A stretch of DNA of 64,000 bases from Chryseobacterium lacus (GTDB lineage: Bacteria > Bacteroidota > Bacteroidia > Flavobacteriales > Weeksellaceae). This document shows positions 27,193 through 36,015 of the stretch, piece after piece (the first letter of the stretch is position 1; every line of letters begins with the position of its first letter). The stretch is from positions 62,001 through 126,000 of the forward strand of contig NZ_QPIE01000003.1 of assembly GCF_003336205.1 (NCBI RefSeq), given 5' to 3'. Under the pieces are notes generated by a model that worked only from the letters and a program-made list of their open reading frames with translations, did not search any database and was not told the DNA's origin. The translations under genes and the position numbers were made by a program.

Positions 27193-27927
27193 ATGAACGG
27201 AAATAACCCTGAAAAAGTCGGGATATCCACGATTATTGGAGAAGCATTTTCTTACTGGACCAGAACGCTGATGTATCAGGTAATGTTCAGCCTCCTTTAT
27301 ATTTCGATACTCATTACAGTGTTGTTTTATTTTGCTGAATATTATGGCATTATGGAGGATTATCTGGCAAGTGTGGATGAACTTAAAAACGGAATGGAAG
27401 CGTATGCAGAAGCGCAGAAGAAAATCATTGCGAATCCTAATTATGGTAATTTTTCTTGGGTTCTTATCGGTGTCCTTACTTTTCTTTTTCCTTTGAATAT
27501 GGGACTTTACAAAATGTTCAGAAAACTTGACCTGAAAGAACCTCTCGTAGTTCAAGACCTGTTTGCGGGATATGTCGGAATCAATTTCTTCAATTATGCC
27601 AGCTATTATTTTTTCTGGTTTATGGTATTTAGCCTTACTGCTCCGACGGTTTTTCTTGGGATTATTTGGGTAGGCATTACCTTGTTCAGTGCGCCTTTGA
27701 TGTTTTTCAGAAATTTGCGGATTTTTCAAACGTTTAGCCTCAACATTACGGCCTGGAAAAAGTTTTTCCCATTAATTTTGTCTGGAATTCTATTTTCGAT
27801 GATTTTCAAATTCGTTGGGATGATCACAATAATAGGCATTCCGTTTACATTTGCTTTCACCAATGCGATGATTTATGTTCTTTATAAAGGAATCTTCCGA
27901 GAAGAAGAGCGGCCGGCAAAACAGTAA
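27193..27927 (+). CDS. Polytopic membrane protein, unknown function
   Basis: 244 residues, not recognised with certainty. About five predicted membrane helices are visible, starting with YQVMFSLLYISILITVLFYFA and including FSWVLIGVLTFLFPLNMGLYKMF and the repeated aromatic VGINFFNYASYYFFWFMVF. A 60-residue polar segment separates the first two helices. The layout resembles DUF4013/DUF975-type integral membrane proteins found in Bacteroidota. I start at the ATG 27193 (AAAG upstream, downstream of the promoter box) rather than at the longer frame beginning at 27127, which would start inside the divergent pabB gene. Confidence 0.75.
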   Translation: MNGNNPEKVGISTIIGEAFSYWTRTLMYQVMFSLLYISILITVLFYFAEYYGIMEDYLASVDELKNGMEAYAEAQKKIIANPNYGNFSWVLIGVLTFLFPLNMGLYKMFRKLDLKEPLVVQDLFAGYVGINFFNYASYYFFWFMVFSLTAPTVFLGIIWVGITLFSAPLMFFRNLRIFQTFSLNITAWKKFFPLILSGILFSMIFKFVGMITIIGIPFTFAFTNAMIYVLYKGIFREEERPAKQ

Positions 27928-27976
27928 ATTTTTCTCTAAAGTTTAAGCAGATTCATCATAGAAAGAACATTATTTG

Positions 27977-27984
27977 TACATTTG
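27977..27984 (+). promoter_or_regulatory. -7 promoter box of AI-2E family gene
   Basis: TACATTTG, 31 bases before the ATG at 28016. Confidence 0.45.
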
Positions 27985-28015
27985 ATTTGTTGACACCACG
28001 CCAAAATATTTGAAT

Positions 28016-29101
28016 ATGCCCAATAGAAAATACCAGATCAGCGGAGTAAAAATAAAACAGGTTTTCCTGCTACTGATTATTACCGTCATGGTTTTGCTTA
28101 TTTTATTTAATCTTTCGATGTTTATTCCTGCACTTTTGGGTGCGCTTACCTTGTATATTGTTTGTCGTAAGTTCAATTTTTATCTTCAGGAAGAAAAAGA
28201 ATGGAAACCGGTCTGGGCATCTTTACTGATCGTTTTTTTGGGCATCATCGTGTTGGTAATTCCTGTATATCTGTTGGTCGATCTGATCATAGAACGAATT
28301 GGAGATTCTAAAGAATATCTGGAGAAATTCAATGTTTTTCTCGATAAAATTCATGATTATGTTTATGCCAAAACGAACATCGATATCCTAAGCAAGGAAA
28401 ACCTGGACAAGATCAAAGAATGGGCAGGGAATTATTCCACATCCGCACTCAGCGGAACCTTCAGCACACTTTCGGTGATTGCGGGGATGTTTTTCATGCT
28501 GTATTTTATGCTGGAAAAACCAAGGTTTTTTGAAAGACTTGTTGCTTCTGCAGCGCCTTTAAAAAAAGCCAATATCAATCTTATCGGCGAAAAATTCAGA
28601 AAATTGGTGATCGCAAATGCTGTTGGTATTCCGGTAGTTGCAATAGGACAGGGTTTGGTAGCGCTTATTGGTTATTTAATTTTCGGAGCGCCAAGCCCGG
28701 TTCTTTTATTTGCATTAACGGCAGTTACGTCTATGATTCCTATTGTAGGCGGTGCAATCGTTTTTGTTCCGGTAGGAATTTTTATGATTGCGGAGGGCGA
28801 TACTTTCGGAGGTGTGGGCGTTCTGCTGTACTGTATGATTATCGTCGGGCTTACGGATAACATCATGAGATTTACTTTGCTGAAAAAGCTTGAAAATATA
28901 CATCCGCTGAATACTGTCTTCGGAATTATTCTCGGACTTAATCTTTTTGGATTTATCGGATTGGTTTTCGGACCCATTTTGGTTTCTATGACTGTGCTTT
29001 TGATACAGGTGTACCGGGATGAATTCTCGGAAGATGACACACCGGAGCTAGAGCTTCCGGAACCAAAAGAAATCGAAGAGAAAATTGATTTAACAATTTA
29101 A
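28016..29101 (+). CDS. AI-2E family transporter
   Basis: 361 residues of the PF01594 (formerly UPF0118) family, with about seven to eight membrane helices. The N-terminal pair (VFLLLIITVMVLLILFNLSMFIPALLGALTLYIV) and a soluble central segment are followed by FFMLYFMLEKPRFF. The conserved GYLIFGAPSPVLLFALTAVTSMIPIVGGAIVFVPVG stretch matches the family. Members have been linked to autoinducer-2 export (TqsA) and to Na+/H+ antiport in different species, so the substrate is open. The ATG at 28016 is preferred over a TTG two codons upstream. trxA follows 12 bp later. Confidence 0.88.
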   Translation: MPNRKYQISGVKIKQVFLLLIITVMVLLILFNLSMFIPALLGALTLYIVCRKFNFYLQEEKEWKPVWASLLIVFLGIIVLVIPVYLLVDLIIERIGDSKEYLEKFNVFLDKIHDYVYAKTNIDILSKENLDKIKEWAGNYSTSALSGTFSTLSVIAGMFFMLYFMLEKPRFFERLVASAAPLKKANINLIGEKFRKLVIANAVGIPVVAIGQGLVALIGYLIFGAPSPVLLFALTAVTSMIPIVGGAIVFVPVGIFMIAEGDTFGGVGVLLYCMIIVGLTDNIMRFTLLKKLENIHPLNTVFGIILGLNLFGFIGLVFGPILVSMTVLLIQVYRDEFSEDDTPELELPEPKEIEEKIDLTI

Positions 29102-29113
29102 AGTAATATAAAA

Positions 29114-29419
29114 ATGTCCCAGAAATTCAAGGAACTCATTCAGTCGGAACGTCCGGTACTTATTGATTTTTTTGCCACGTGGTGCGGACCATGCAAAGTT
29201 CAGTCTTCTGTTCTTACCACGGTAAAGGAAAATATTGGCGATTTGGCCAGAATCGTAAAAATAGATGTCGATCAGTTTCCGGCTATTGCCGCTGAATACG
29301 GCGTTCGGGGAGTTCCCACGTTAGCGGTTTTCAAAAATGGAGAACTGCTGTATAAGCAAAGCGGGGTTCATGATGTGAATACGCTTACCAAACTGCTAAA
29401 ACAATTTGCTGAAAGTTAG
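29114..29419 (+). CDS. trxA: Thioredoxin
   Basis: 101-residue cytoplasmic disulfide reductase with the redox motif WCGPCK at about 22-27 and cis-Pro in RGVPTLAVF. There is no signal peptide. It follows the AI-2E family gene closely and is probably co-transcribed. Its stop codon lies three bases from the stop codon of the convergent nitrilase gene, with no room for a separate terminator. The symbol is by family; other thioredoxins may exist elsewhere in the genome. Confidence 0.93.
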   Translation: MSQKFKELIQSERPVLIDFFATWCGPCKVQSSVLTTVKENIGDLARIVKIDVDQFPAIAAEYGVRGVPTLAVFKNGELLYKQSGVHDVNTLTKLLKQFAES

Positions 29420-29421
29420 TT

Positions 29422-30171
29422 TTATTTGATTTCAAACGCATCGCGATCATCCAGAAACCTGAAATGCTCCCGAAACTGAATCAGCTTTTCCAGATTTATT
29501 TTTGCGGAAATTAGATCGCCTTCTTTTTGTGAAATTTCGCTTCCATCTGCAAAAAAACAATGGGAACTTTCTTTGTAAAATAATCCGTTTCCATCCGTAC
29601 CAATCCTGTTTAATCCAAAAACATACGCCTGATTTTCGATGGCTCGTGCTTTCAAAAGGTGTTGCCAGGCTTCTACTCTTTTTTCAGGCCAGTTCGCAAC
29701 GTACAAAGTCAGATCATAATCTCCATTATTTCGTGAAAAAACCGGAAAGCGAAGATCATAACAAATCTGAAGCAAAATCCGAATGCCTTTATACTGAGTA
29801 ATCATTCTTTTATTTCCCGCAGTATATACCTTGTCTTCTCCGGAAAATGAGAAAAGATGTCTTTTGTCGTATTGGGTATAATTTCCGTCGGGTTCCACAA
29901 AATACATTCTGTTATAGAATTTTTGATGTTCGTGTATGGACACACTTCCACAGACTGCTGCGTTTTTATTTTTTGCAAAACTTTTCATCCAACTCAGAGA
30001 TTCTTCATTTCTGTCTGCAATGTCTTCAGGTTCCATACAGAATCCTGTCGGGAACATTTCCGGAAGCAAAAATATGTCGCTTTCCTGGTGGTCAAACGCT
30101 TTTTCAATGTCTTGGAAATTTCTGTTTTTATCCTTCCAGTGGATGTTTTGATTGAGGCCTAAAATTTTCAT
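29422..30171 (-). CDS. Nitrilase family amidohydrolase, omega-amidase (YafV) type
   Basis: 249 residues with the Glu-Lys-Cys triad: Glu in LLPEMFPTGF, Lys in YDKRHLFSF and Cys in LLQICYDLRFPVF. YDLTLYVANWPEKRVEAWQHLLKARAIENQAYVFGLNR is a strong match to the branch that includes YafV and Nit2 (omega-amidases acting on alpha-ketoglutaramate or alpha-ketosuccinamate in methionine-salvage-linked metabolism). The exact substrate is inferred. The gene ends three bases from trxA. Confidence 0.9.
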   Translation of the reverse strand: MKILGLNQNIHWKDKNRNFQDIEKAFDHQESDIFLLPEMFPTGFCMEPEDIADRNEESLSWMKSFAKNKNAAVCGSVSIHEHQKFYNRMYFVEPDGNYTQYDKRHLFSFSGEDKVYTAGNKRMITQYKGIRILLQICYDLRFPVFSRNNGDYDLTLYVANWPEKRVEAWQHLLKARAIENQAYVFGLNRIGTDGNGLFYKESSHCFFADGSEISQKEGDLISAKINLEKLIQFREHFRFLDDRDAFEIK

Positions 30172-30243
30172 CAGATAAAAAGATTTACAATCATTAAAGA
30201 TAGAACAATTCCGTGATACAGCCTGTTTTTATCGTTTTGGTCT

Positions 30244-30251
30244 TATTTTTG
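30244..30251 (+). promoter_or_regulatory. -7 promoter box of outer-membrane protein gene
   Basis: TATTTTTG about 104 bases before the ATG at 30355, giving a long A-rich leader. Confidence 0.4.
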
Positions 30252-30354
30252 TTTACTTCTTTACTGATTTTTCAGACAGTCAGTTCGCTGTTGTTTTAAT
30301 AAAAATCAATACTCAAAACATCAAAATTAAAATAAACATTAAAAATTTACTATT

Positions 30355-30819
30355 ATGAAAAAGCTATTTTCAGCAGTAATGTTAGGAGCTGCACTTCTCT
30401 TAGGAACCCAATTTACAAATGCCCAAACCTACAGAACGGGAGCAGGATTACTGATTGACGTCGGTGACGGATCGACTCTCGTAGGCCCACATTTGAAGCA
30501 TTTCTTTTCAGGAAGTAATGCCGGTGAGTTTTCCATATTATTCGGCGGAAACATGACAACCGTTCAGGCACTATACCAATACCATCAGCCTTTCAGCGGA
30601 GCATCAGGTTTAATGTGGTATGTAGGAGCGGGACCAGCTGTAAGTTTTGGTGACGGAAATTCTGCATTTTCCATTGTACCTGTTGCCGGTTTAGATTATA
30701 AAATCTCCGGTGCACCATTAGATATTTCTTTCGACTGGAGACCAAGAATTTGGTTCGGAAGCGGTAATTCAGATTTCCTTGCGGGAAGGTTCGGTATCGG
30801 ATTAAGATTTACTTTCTAA
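30355..30819 (+). CDS. Small outer-membrane beta-barrel-like protein
   Basis: 154 residues. A signal peptide (MKKLFSAVMLGAALLLGTQFTNAQ) is followed by Gly-rich amphipathic strands, including VGPHLKHFFSG, EFSILFGGNM, ALYQYHQPF and the YVGAGPAVSFG stretch. It ends in an aromatic residue (LRFTF), as outer-membrane barrels usually do. Function is unknown. It has its own promoter with a long leader and its own terminator, so it is monocistronic. Similar small barrel proteins are abundant in Flavobacteriia. Confidence 0.75.
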   Translation: MKKLFSAVMLGAALLLGTQFTNAQTYRTGAGLLIDVGDGSTLVGPHLKHFFSGSNAGEFSILFGGNMTTVQALYQYHQPFSGASGLMWYVGAGPAVSFGDGNSAFSIVPVAGLDYKISGAPLDISFDWRPRIWFGSGNSDFLAGRFGIGLRFTF

Positions 30820-30841
30820 AAACCTCTTCATAAAAATCACA

Positions 30842-30875
30842 AAAAAGGTTCTCAACTTCGAGGACCTTTTTATTT
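30842..30875 (+). terminator. Rho-independent terminator
   Basis: Twelve-bp stem with one G-T pair (30842-30853 with 30860-30871), six-base loop and a T-rich tail. It ends the outer-membrane protein gene. Its 3' edge contains the -33 TTTG of the rseP promoter. Confidence 0.82.
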
Positions 30876-30903
30876 GGCATCCTTTTGATAATTACTACAT
30901 TTG
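30873..30903 (+). promoter_or_regulatory. Two-element Bacteroidota promoter of rseP
   Basis: TTTG (30873-30876), 19-bp spacer, TACATTTG (30896-30903). It overlaps the tail of the preceding terminator. Confidence 0.7.
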
Positions 30904-30923
30904 CAAATTAATTAAAACACTTA

Positions 30924-32423
30924 ATGGAATTAGCAATTCAGATATTTCAATTCATTCTCAGCATATCAATTTTAGTACTTCTTCACGAACTTGGGCATTT
31001 TCTGCCAGCGAGATGGTTTCGAACCCGGGCAGAGAAATTCTTCCTGTTTTTTGATCCTTATTTTTCTCTTTTTTCGATGAAGAAAATCAATGGCCAATGG
31101 AAGTTTAAATTTCTTTCGAAAAACCTGCCCGATACAGAAAAAATCCTGGTGAATGGCGAAAGCAAAGAAGTTCCTGTTAATATTGAGAATCTTCCGGAAA
31201 GCGACTGGAGAAAGCATCCCGAAAGCACCAAATACGGTATTGGATGGTTGCCTTTAGGCGGATATGTGAAAATCGCCGGAATGGTAGATGAAAGCATGGA
31301 CACGGAGCAACTTAAGAAACCTGCACAACCATGGGAGTTTCGGAGTAAACCAGCCTGGCAAAGACTGATCATCATGCTTGGTGGTGTAACTGTCAACTTT
31401 TTCCTCGCCTGGATTATATATTCTAGCCTGAGCTTTTTTAACGGTGAATCATATCGCTCGCTAAATAAATTTGAAGATGGAATCGGCGTTACAGAATCCG
31501 GAAGAAAAATGGGCTTTCAGAACGGAGATAAAATCCTGAAAGTAGACGGAAATCCTGTAGAACGTTTCGAAACGGCATCGCTTAATATTCTTTTCAGCAA
31601 TGACGTTACGGTAGAGAGAAATGGACAGGAAATTACTTTTCCGGTGAGCGAAGATGGAATTGCTGAAGTAATCAAACAGCGAGAGGTGAGACTTTACCTA
31701 ACACCAAGATTTAAAACCGTGGTGGATTCTATATTACCACAAAGCCCTGCACAAAAGGCCGGTTTGCAAAAAGGAGATCATATCGTTTCGGTTAATGGAA
31801 AAAATGTACAGTATTTTGATGAACTGACCGGAGAACTTTCTCAAAATAAGGGACAAAAAATTACACTAGGTATTCAAAGAAATAATGCTCCTGCAACCGT
31901 GGAAGCTCAGGTAAACAAAGAAGGAAAACTCGGATTTGCATTTGATGCAAATGAACTGGTTTCCGCTGATGAAAAGACAAAAACAGTTCAGGAATATACT
32001 TTCTTTCAGGCTATACCTAGAGGATTGGAAAGAACAGTAGATGCGCTTACAACCCAAGTGAAGCAGTTCAGAATTATATTTAATTCGAAAGTTCAGGGAT
32101 ATAAAAATGTTGGGGGCCCTATCGCTATTGTGAAAATGATGCCGGTGGAAAAATCCGAAACAGGAGCACTAAGCATCAACTGGCCTGCGTTCTGGAGTTT
32201 TACAGCGATGTTTTCCGTTTGGCTGGCCTTTCTTAACCTGATCCCAATTCCAGGCTTGGATGGTGGCCATGTAATGTTCACCTTATGGGAAATCATTACA
32301 GGAAAACCTGTACCTCAGAAAATTCTGGAACACGCACAGATGATTGGAGTCATTTTCCTCTTAGGACTGATGCTTCTTATTTTCGGAAACGACATTTTCA
32401 AGCTCTTCACCGGAAAACTGTAA
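30924..32423 (+). CDS. rseP: Site-2 intramembrane metalloprotease RseP-like
   Basis: 499-residue zinc metalloprotease that cleaves membrane proteins within the bilayer. The HELGH motif lies in the first membrane helix, the third metal ligand in FLNLIPIPGLDGGHV near the C-terminus. Two PDZ-like domains occupy the middle, with MGFQNGDKILKVDGNPVE and SPAQKAGLQKGDHIVSVNGKNV. A large N-terminal insert (residues about 45-110) is typical of Bacteroidota RseP. In E. coli RseP degrades the anti-sigma factor RseA. The target here is unknown and no sigma/anti-sigma pair is adjacent. The two-element promoter lies directly upstream. Confidence 0.95.
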   Translation: MELAIQIFQFILSISILVLLHELGHFLPARWFRTRAEKFFLFFDPYFSLFSMKKINGQWKFKFLSKNLPDTEKILVNGESKEVPVNIENLPESDWRKHPESTKYGIGWLPLGGYVKIAGMVDESMDTEQLKKPAQPWEFRSKPAWQRLIIMLGGVTVNFFLAWIIYSSLSFFNGESYRSLNKFEDGIGVTESGRKMGFQNGDKILKVDGNPVERFETASLNILFSNDVTVERNGQEITFPVSEDGIAEVIKQREVRLYLTPRFKTVVDSILPQSPAQKAGLQKGDHIVSVNGKNVQYFDELTGELSQNKGQKITLGIQRNNAPATVEAQVNKEGKLGFAFDANELVSADEKTKTVQEYTFFQAIPRGLERTVDALTTQVKQFRIIFNSKVQGYKNVGGPIAIVKMMPVEKSETGALSINWPAFWSFTAMFSVWLAFLNLIPIPGLDGGHVMFTLWEIITGKPVPQKILEHAQMIGVIFLLGLMLLIFGNDIFKLFTGKL

Positions 32424-32438
32424 TTTTCCCGAAAAAGA

Positions 32439-32470
32439 TTTGTGCAATATTGAAAAACATATTATATTTG
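32439..32470 (+). promoter_or_regulatory. Two-element Bacteroidota promoter of tRNA-Asn
   Basis: TTTG (32439-32442), 20-bp spacer, TATATTTG (32463-32470). The tRNA begins 25 bases later. Confidence 0.72.
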
Positions 32471-32495
32471 CACACGCTTAACAAAAGAAAAGCAT

Positions 32496-32569
32496 TCCTC
32501 CTTAGCTCAGTTGGTTAGAGCATCTGACTGTTAATCAGAGGGTCGCTGGTTCGAGCCCAGCAGGAGGAG
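32496..32569 (+). tRNA. tRNA-Asn (GTT)
   Basis: Complete cloverleaf of 74 bases without encoded CCA. The acceptor stem TCCTCCT pairs with AGGAGGA. The D-arm TAGCTCAGTTGGTTAGAGCA and the T-arm with TTCGAGCC are standard. The anticodon GTT at 32530-32532 sits in a seven-base loop closed by TCTGA/TCAGA. A terminator hairpin follows immediately. Confidence 0.97.
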
Positions 32570-32572
32570 CAA

Positions 32573-32601
32573 ACCATCAGAAAATTCTGATGGTTTTTTT
32601 A
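32573..32601 (+). terminator. Terminator after tRNA-Asn
   Basis: Ten-bp perfect stem (32573-32582 with 32585-32594) with a very short loop, then a T-run. It separates the two tRNA genes. Confidence 0.85.
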
Positions 32602-32628
32602 TAGAAATTTTCTTTACTGAAGAAGTTC

Positions 32629-32703
32629 GGGCAGTTAGCTCAGTTGGTTTAGAGCGTTGCGTTGACATCGCAGAGGTCACTGGTTCGAATCCTGTACTGC
32701 CCA
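32629..32703 (+). tRNA. tRNA-Val (GAC)
   Basis: 75 bases without encoded CCA. Acceptor GGGCAGT pairs with ACTGCCC, discriminator A. The anticodon loop TTGACAT is closed by a five-bp stem and carries GAC at 32664-32666. The T-loop is TTCGAAT. A hairpin shared with glyS follows. Confidence 0.97.
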
Positions 32704-32706
32704 CAA

Positions 32707-32733
32707 AAAAAGTCCCGTTATGGGACTTTTTCA
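32707..32733. terminator. Bidirectional terminator of tRNA-Val and glyS
   Basis: Perfect 10-bp stem (32707-32716 with 32722-32731), five-base loop, A-run on the left and T-run on the right. Confidence 0.87.
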
Positions 32734-32755
32734 TTTTAATCATTTCTGAAGTTGA

Positions 32756-34300
32756 TTAACTCAATTGAGTCAGCAGATTTCTGAAATTGGTTTTCTCATC
32801 AATAATTCTTCTTAGTTCGCTTACTGCAACCCTTTCCTGTTTCATGGTATCACGATCTCTTAACGTGACCGTATGGTCGCTTAAAGACTCATGATCTACT
32901 GTAATGCAATAAGGTGTTCCTAATGCATCATTCCTGCGGTAACGCTTTCCGATGCTGTCTTTATCTTCATAAATAAGATTGAAATCATATTTCAAATCAT
33001 CAAATATTTTTTCTGCATATTCGCCTAATCCGTCTTTTTTCATCAATGGAAGAATGGCAGCTTTTACCGGAGCCAAGGCGGGAGGAAGCGAAAGAACCGT
33101 TCTTTCTGAACCATCTTCCAGAACTTCATCTTTCAGACAATTGGACATCAACGCAAGAAACAAACGGTCTAACCCAATAGAAGTTTCTACCACATACGGA
33201 ACATAATTCTCATTTCTTTCCGGATCGAAATACTGAAGTTTCCGTCCGGAATGTTGTTCGTGTGCATTCAAGTCGAAATCTGTTCTGGAGTGAATTCCTT
33301 CCAGTTCTTTAAAGCCAAATGGAAATTTAAATTCGATATCCGCCGCAGCGTTGGCATAATGTGCCAGCTTTTCGTGATCGTGAAACTTATAATTTTCTTC
33401 GCCAAGTCCTAATGCCAAGTGCCAGTTGAGGCGTTTTTGCTTCCATTCTTCATAAAATTTCAATTCTGTTCCCGGAGGTACAAAAAACTGCATTTCCATC
33501 TGTTCAAATTCACGCATTCTGAATATAAACTGTCTAGCGACGATTTCATTCCGGAATGCTTTCCCAATTTGGGCAATACCGAAAGGCAGTTTGTGCCGGG
33601 AAGTTTTCTGTACGTTCAGGAAATTAACAAAAATTCCCTGCGCAGTTTCCGGACGCAGATAAAGATCCATCGCATGTTCTGCAGAAGCACCAAGTTTGGT
33701 TCCGAACATCAGATTGAACTGACGGACCTCTGTCCAGTTTTTAGAGCCTGTATCAGGATCGGCAATTTCCAGTTCTTCGATTAACGCCTTTACATCCGCC
33801 AGATCATTGTTATCAAGAGATTGTGCCATTCGCGACAGAATACTTTTTTGTTTTTCACGATAATCAATAACTCTGCTGTTAGTCGCTTCAAACTGCGCTT
33901 TGTCAAAGGCATCGCCAAACCTTTTTGCAGCTTTATCTATTTCTTTCTGCGCTTTATCTTCCAGCTTTGCACAATAATCTTCTATCAGAACATCGGCGCG
34001 AAATCTTTTTTTACTGTCTTTGTTATCAATCAGCGGATCATTAAACGCATCAACGTGGCCCGAAGCTTTCCATGTGGTAGGATGCATCAAAATTGCAGAA
34101 TCAATTCCTACAATATTTTCGTTCAGCTGTACCATGGCCTTCCACCAGTACTGTTTGATGTTGTTTTTCAGTTCTGCACCATTTTGTCCGTAATCATAAA
34201 CAGCAGAAAGGCCATCATAAATTTCGGAACTTGGAAAGATAAAACCGTATTCTTTTGCGTGAGACACCACTTTTTTGAAAGCATCTTCCTGTTTTGCCAT
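32756..34300 (-). CDS. glyS: Glycine-tRNA ligase (single-chain alpha2 type)
   Basis: 514 residues from the ATG at 34300; the frame is open 36 codons further upstream but the protein family begins with MAKQEDAFKKVVSHAKEYGFIFPSSEIYDG. Class II synthetase of the eukaryote/Gram-positive alpha2 kind. Motif 2 is FRNEIVARQFIFRMREFEQMEMQFF and motif 3 lies in ETSIGLDRLFLAL. The C-terminal anticodon-binding domain has KKDGLGEYAEKIFDDL and GKRYRRNDALGTPYCITVDHESL. A TATTTTTG box at 34320-34327 lies upstream. Bacterial convention varies between glyS and glyQS for this type. Confidence 0.95.
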   Translation of the reverse strand: MAKQEDAFKKVVSHAKEYGFIFPSSEIYDGLSAVYDYGQNGAELKNNIKQYWWKAMVQLNENIVGIDSAILMHPTTWKASGHVDAFNDPLIDNKDSKKRFRADVLIEDYCAKLEDKAQKEIDKAAKRFGDAFDKAQFEATNSRVIDYREKQKSILSRMAQSLDNNDLADVKALIEELEIADPDTGSKNWTEVRQFNLMFGTKLGASAEHAMDLYLRPETAQGIFVNFLNVQKTSRHKLPFGIAQIGKAFRNEIVARQFIFRMREFEQMEMQFFVPPGTELKFYEEWKQKRLNWHLALGLGEENYKFHDHEKLAHYANAAADIEFKFPFGFKELEGIHSRTDFDLNAHEQHSGRKLQYFDPERNENYVPYVVETSIGLDRLFLALMSNCLKDEVLEDGSERTVLSLPPALAPVKAAILPLMKKDGLGEYAEKIFDDLKYDFNLIYEDKDSIGKRYRRNDALGTPYCITVDHESLSDHTVTLRDRDTMKQERVAVSELRRIIDEKTNFRNLLTQLS

Positions 34301-34319
34301 AAAATATTGATTAGATGTG

Positions 34320-34327
34320 CAAAAATA
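34320..34327 (-). promoter_or_regulatory. -7 promoter box of glyS
   Basis: TATTTTTG on the minus strand, 19 bases before the chosen ATG. It supports the shorter start. Confidence 0.5.
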
Positions 34328-34454
34328 GAGATTTTTATCCCGATTTGAAAATGAGCGCAGAAAGAAATGCATCACGACCTTTAGCTGACTACAAATGTAT
34401 ATATTCAAAAATAAATTAAAATCTAAAATATTTTTTTTAAATCAAATAATATAG

Positions 34455-34462
34455 TATATTCG
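34455..34462 (+). promoter_or_regulatory. Variant -7 box (TAnnTTCG) of lipoprotein gene
   Basis: TATATTCG, differing from TAnnTTTG at one position, 26 bases before the ATG at 34489, in a very AT-rich region. Confidence 0.35.
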
Positions 34463-34488
34463 CTGAATTAAAACTAAACTTTAAAGAA

Positions 34489-34881
34489 ATGAAAGATTTT
34501 TTTATTAACAAGAAAAAGGTGATAACTTCAATTGCATTTTTATCTATACTGAGTTTAACTGTTTCCTGCGACGAAGAAAGCAGATCATCTATGGGTGATA
34601 CTAATGCAGTAGTGGTAGGGAAGGCTAAACTTGATTGTAAATCAGATGATGCTTTTAAAGACGAAGTATACATTATCAAGCTCATGTCAGACACACCTGG
34701 TAAAAATAATTCAAGCAATCTCTTTTATGAATTAAATCTACCAAAAGAATATCAACAAGCTAATAAGCCGATTACCATTACTCATAGAGCCCCAACAAAA
34801 GCAGAAATGGATCTTTTTGTATCCGAAGAATGCCAAAAAGGTTCTCTTTTCTCTTATATTTATATTGAAAGTATTAAGTAA
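34489..34881 (+). CDS. Small lipoprotein, unknown function
   Basis: 130 residues, not recognised. A basic N-terminus and hydrophobic stretch end in SLTVSC (Cys27), followed by acidic and Ser residues, fitting a surface- or periplasm-facing lipoprotein. The mature part is short, with two further cysteines (KLDCKSD and EECQKG) that could form a disulfide, and the phrase FYELNLPKEYQQANKPITITHRAPT. Base use is more AT-rich than the neighbours, as are its flanks, so it may be a recent or fast-evolving gene. It is flanked by a variant promoter box and a terminator. Confidence 0.68.
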   Translation: MKDFFINKKKVITSIAFLSILSLTVSCDEESRSSMGDTNAVVVGKAKLDCKSDDAFKDEVYIIKLMSDTPGKNNSSNLFYELNLPKEYQQANKPITITHRAPTKAEMDLFVSEECQKGSLFSYIYIESIK

Positions 34882-34927
34882 ATTTATTTTTTGTAAATAT
34901 TATTATTCACTTTTTCGGAATTTAAAT

Positions 34928-34966
34928 TAAAGGCTGTATTCATACTTGAAACAGCCTTTATAAATT
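34928..34966 (+). terminator. Rho-independent terminator
   Basis: Perfect 10-bp stem (34928-34937 with 34951-34960), 13-base loop, short T-containing tail. It ends the lipoprotein gene before pyrD. Confidence 0.68.
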
Positions 34967-35004
34967 TACAAAAAGTTCACATATTGCTTTCTATTAATTA
35001 TCCT

Positions 35005-36015
35005 ATGTATAAAAGCATTATTCGCCCATTACTCTTTAGGCTGGATCCTGAAAAAGCACATCATCTGACCTTTTTCCTGCTTAAAAATTTCAGCTTTCTT
35101 TCGAAAATTATATACGGCAAACCTTTGCATGACAAGAGGTTGGAAAGAGAAGTTTTTGGGCTGAAGTTTAAAAACCAGGTCGGACTTGCTGCGGGTCTAG
35201 ATAAAGATGCAGTCGCTTATCAGGAGCTATCGGATTTGGGATTTGGTTTTATAGAAATCGGCACTTTGACTCCCAAACCACAGCCGGGAAATGACAAAAA
35301 AAGACTGTTTCGGTTATTGGAAGATTCAGCCATTATCAACAGAATGGGTTTCAATAACGGCGGAGTAGATGCTGCTGTGGAGAAGCTCAGAAAAAATAAA
35401 GGTGTTCTCATCGGCGGAAATATTGGCAAGAACAAATCGACGCCTAATGAGGAAGCAGTGCAGGATTACCTCATCTGTTTTGAAAAACTCTTTCCATTTG
35501 TCGATTATTTTGTGGTCAATGTCAGCTCTCCCAATACACCTAATTTAAGAGCTTTACAGGAAAAAGAACCGTTAACGAAGCTTTTAGGCGAACTGCAAAC
35601 TCAGAATCTTAATAAAGCAAAGGCAAAACCCATTCTACTGAAAATAGCTCCTGATCTTTCTGATGAACAACTGTTAGATATTATTGACATTGTAAGAGAT
35701 ACCAAGATTGCAGGCGTAATTGCAACCAATACGACGCTTTCCAGAGAAAACTTGATTTCAGAAAATAAAAAAGAGTCTGGTGGATTATCTGGCAAGCCGC
35801 TTACCAGACGTTCTACAGAAGTGATTCGTTTTCTATCGGAGAAAAGTGGAAAAGCATTTCCGATTATTGGTGTTGGCGGTATTCATTCCACCGAAGATGC
35901 CATGGAAAAACTGGAAGCAGGAGCAAGCCTCGTTCAGCTATACACCGGATTTATCTACGAAGGCCCGGAATTAATCAAGAAAATTAATCAGAAAATTCTG
36001 GAAAATATTAAATAA
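35005..36015 (+). CDS. pyrD: Dihydroorotate dehydrogenase (quinone), class 2
   Basis: 336-residue membrane-associated flavoprotein for the fourth step of pyrimidine synthesis, passing electrons to quinone. The short N-terminal helical domain ([27 protein letters not shown]) is class 2-specific. FMN and substrate motifs are [47 protein letters not shown] and [14 protein letters not shown] with the catalytic Ser, then [11 protein letters not shown] and [16 protein letters not shown]. The ATG at 35005 is better than a TTG at 34984. The stop region overlaps the convergent DUF445 gene by eight bp. Confidence 0.95.
   Translation: MYKSIIRPLLFRLDPEKAHHLTFFLLKNFSFLSKIIYGKPLHDKRLEREVFGLKFKNQVGLAAGLDKDAVAYQELSDLGFGFIEIGTLTPKPQPGNDKKRLFRLLEDSAIINRMGFNNGGVDAAVEKLRKNKGVLIGGNIGKNKSTPNEEAVQDYLICFEKLFPFVDYFVVNVSSPNTPNLRALQEKEPLTKLLGELQTQNLNKAKAKPILLKIAPDLSDEQLLDIIDIVRDTKIAGVIATNTTLSRENLISENKKESGGLSGKPLTRRSTEVIRFLSEKSGKAFPIIGVGGIHSTEDAMEKLEAGASLVQLYTGFIYEGPELIKKINQKILENIK

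Noticed and set aside
27169-27729. 186-codon open frame on the minus strand opposite the membrane protein gene.
   Set aside because: Highly basic with long Lys/Asn/Ile runs, as expected for the complement of a hydrophobic coding frame. The plus frame has a promoter box and start.
33821-34348. 175-codon open frame on the plus strand opposite the glyS 5' region.
   Set aside because: Antisense to glyS, with a sequence that resembles no family and no ribosome site.
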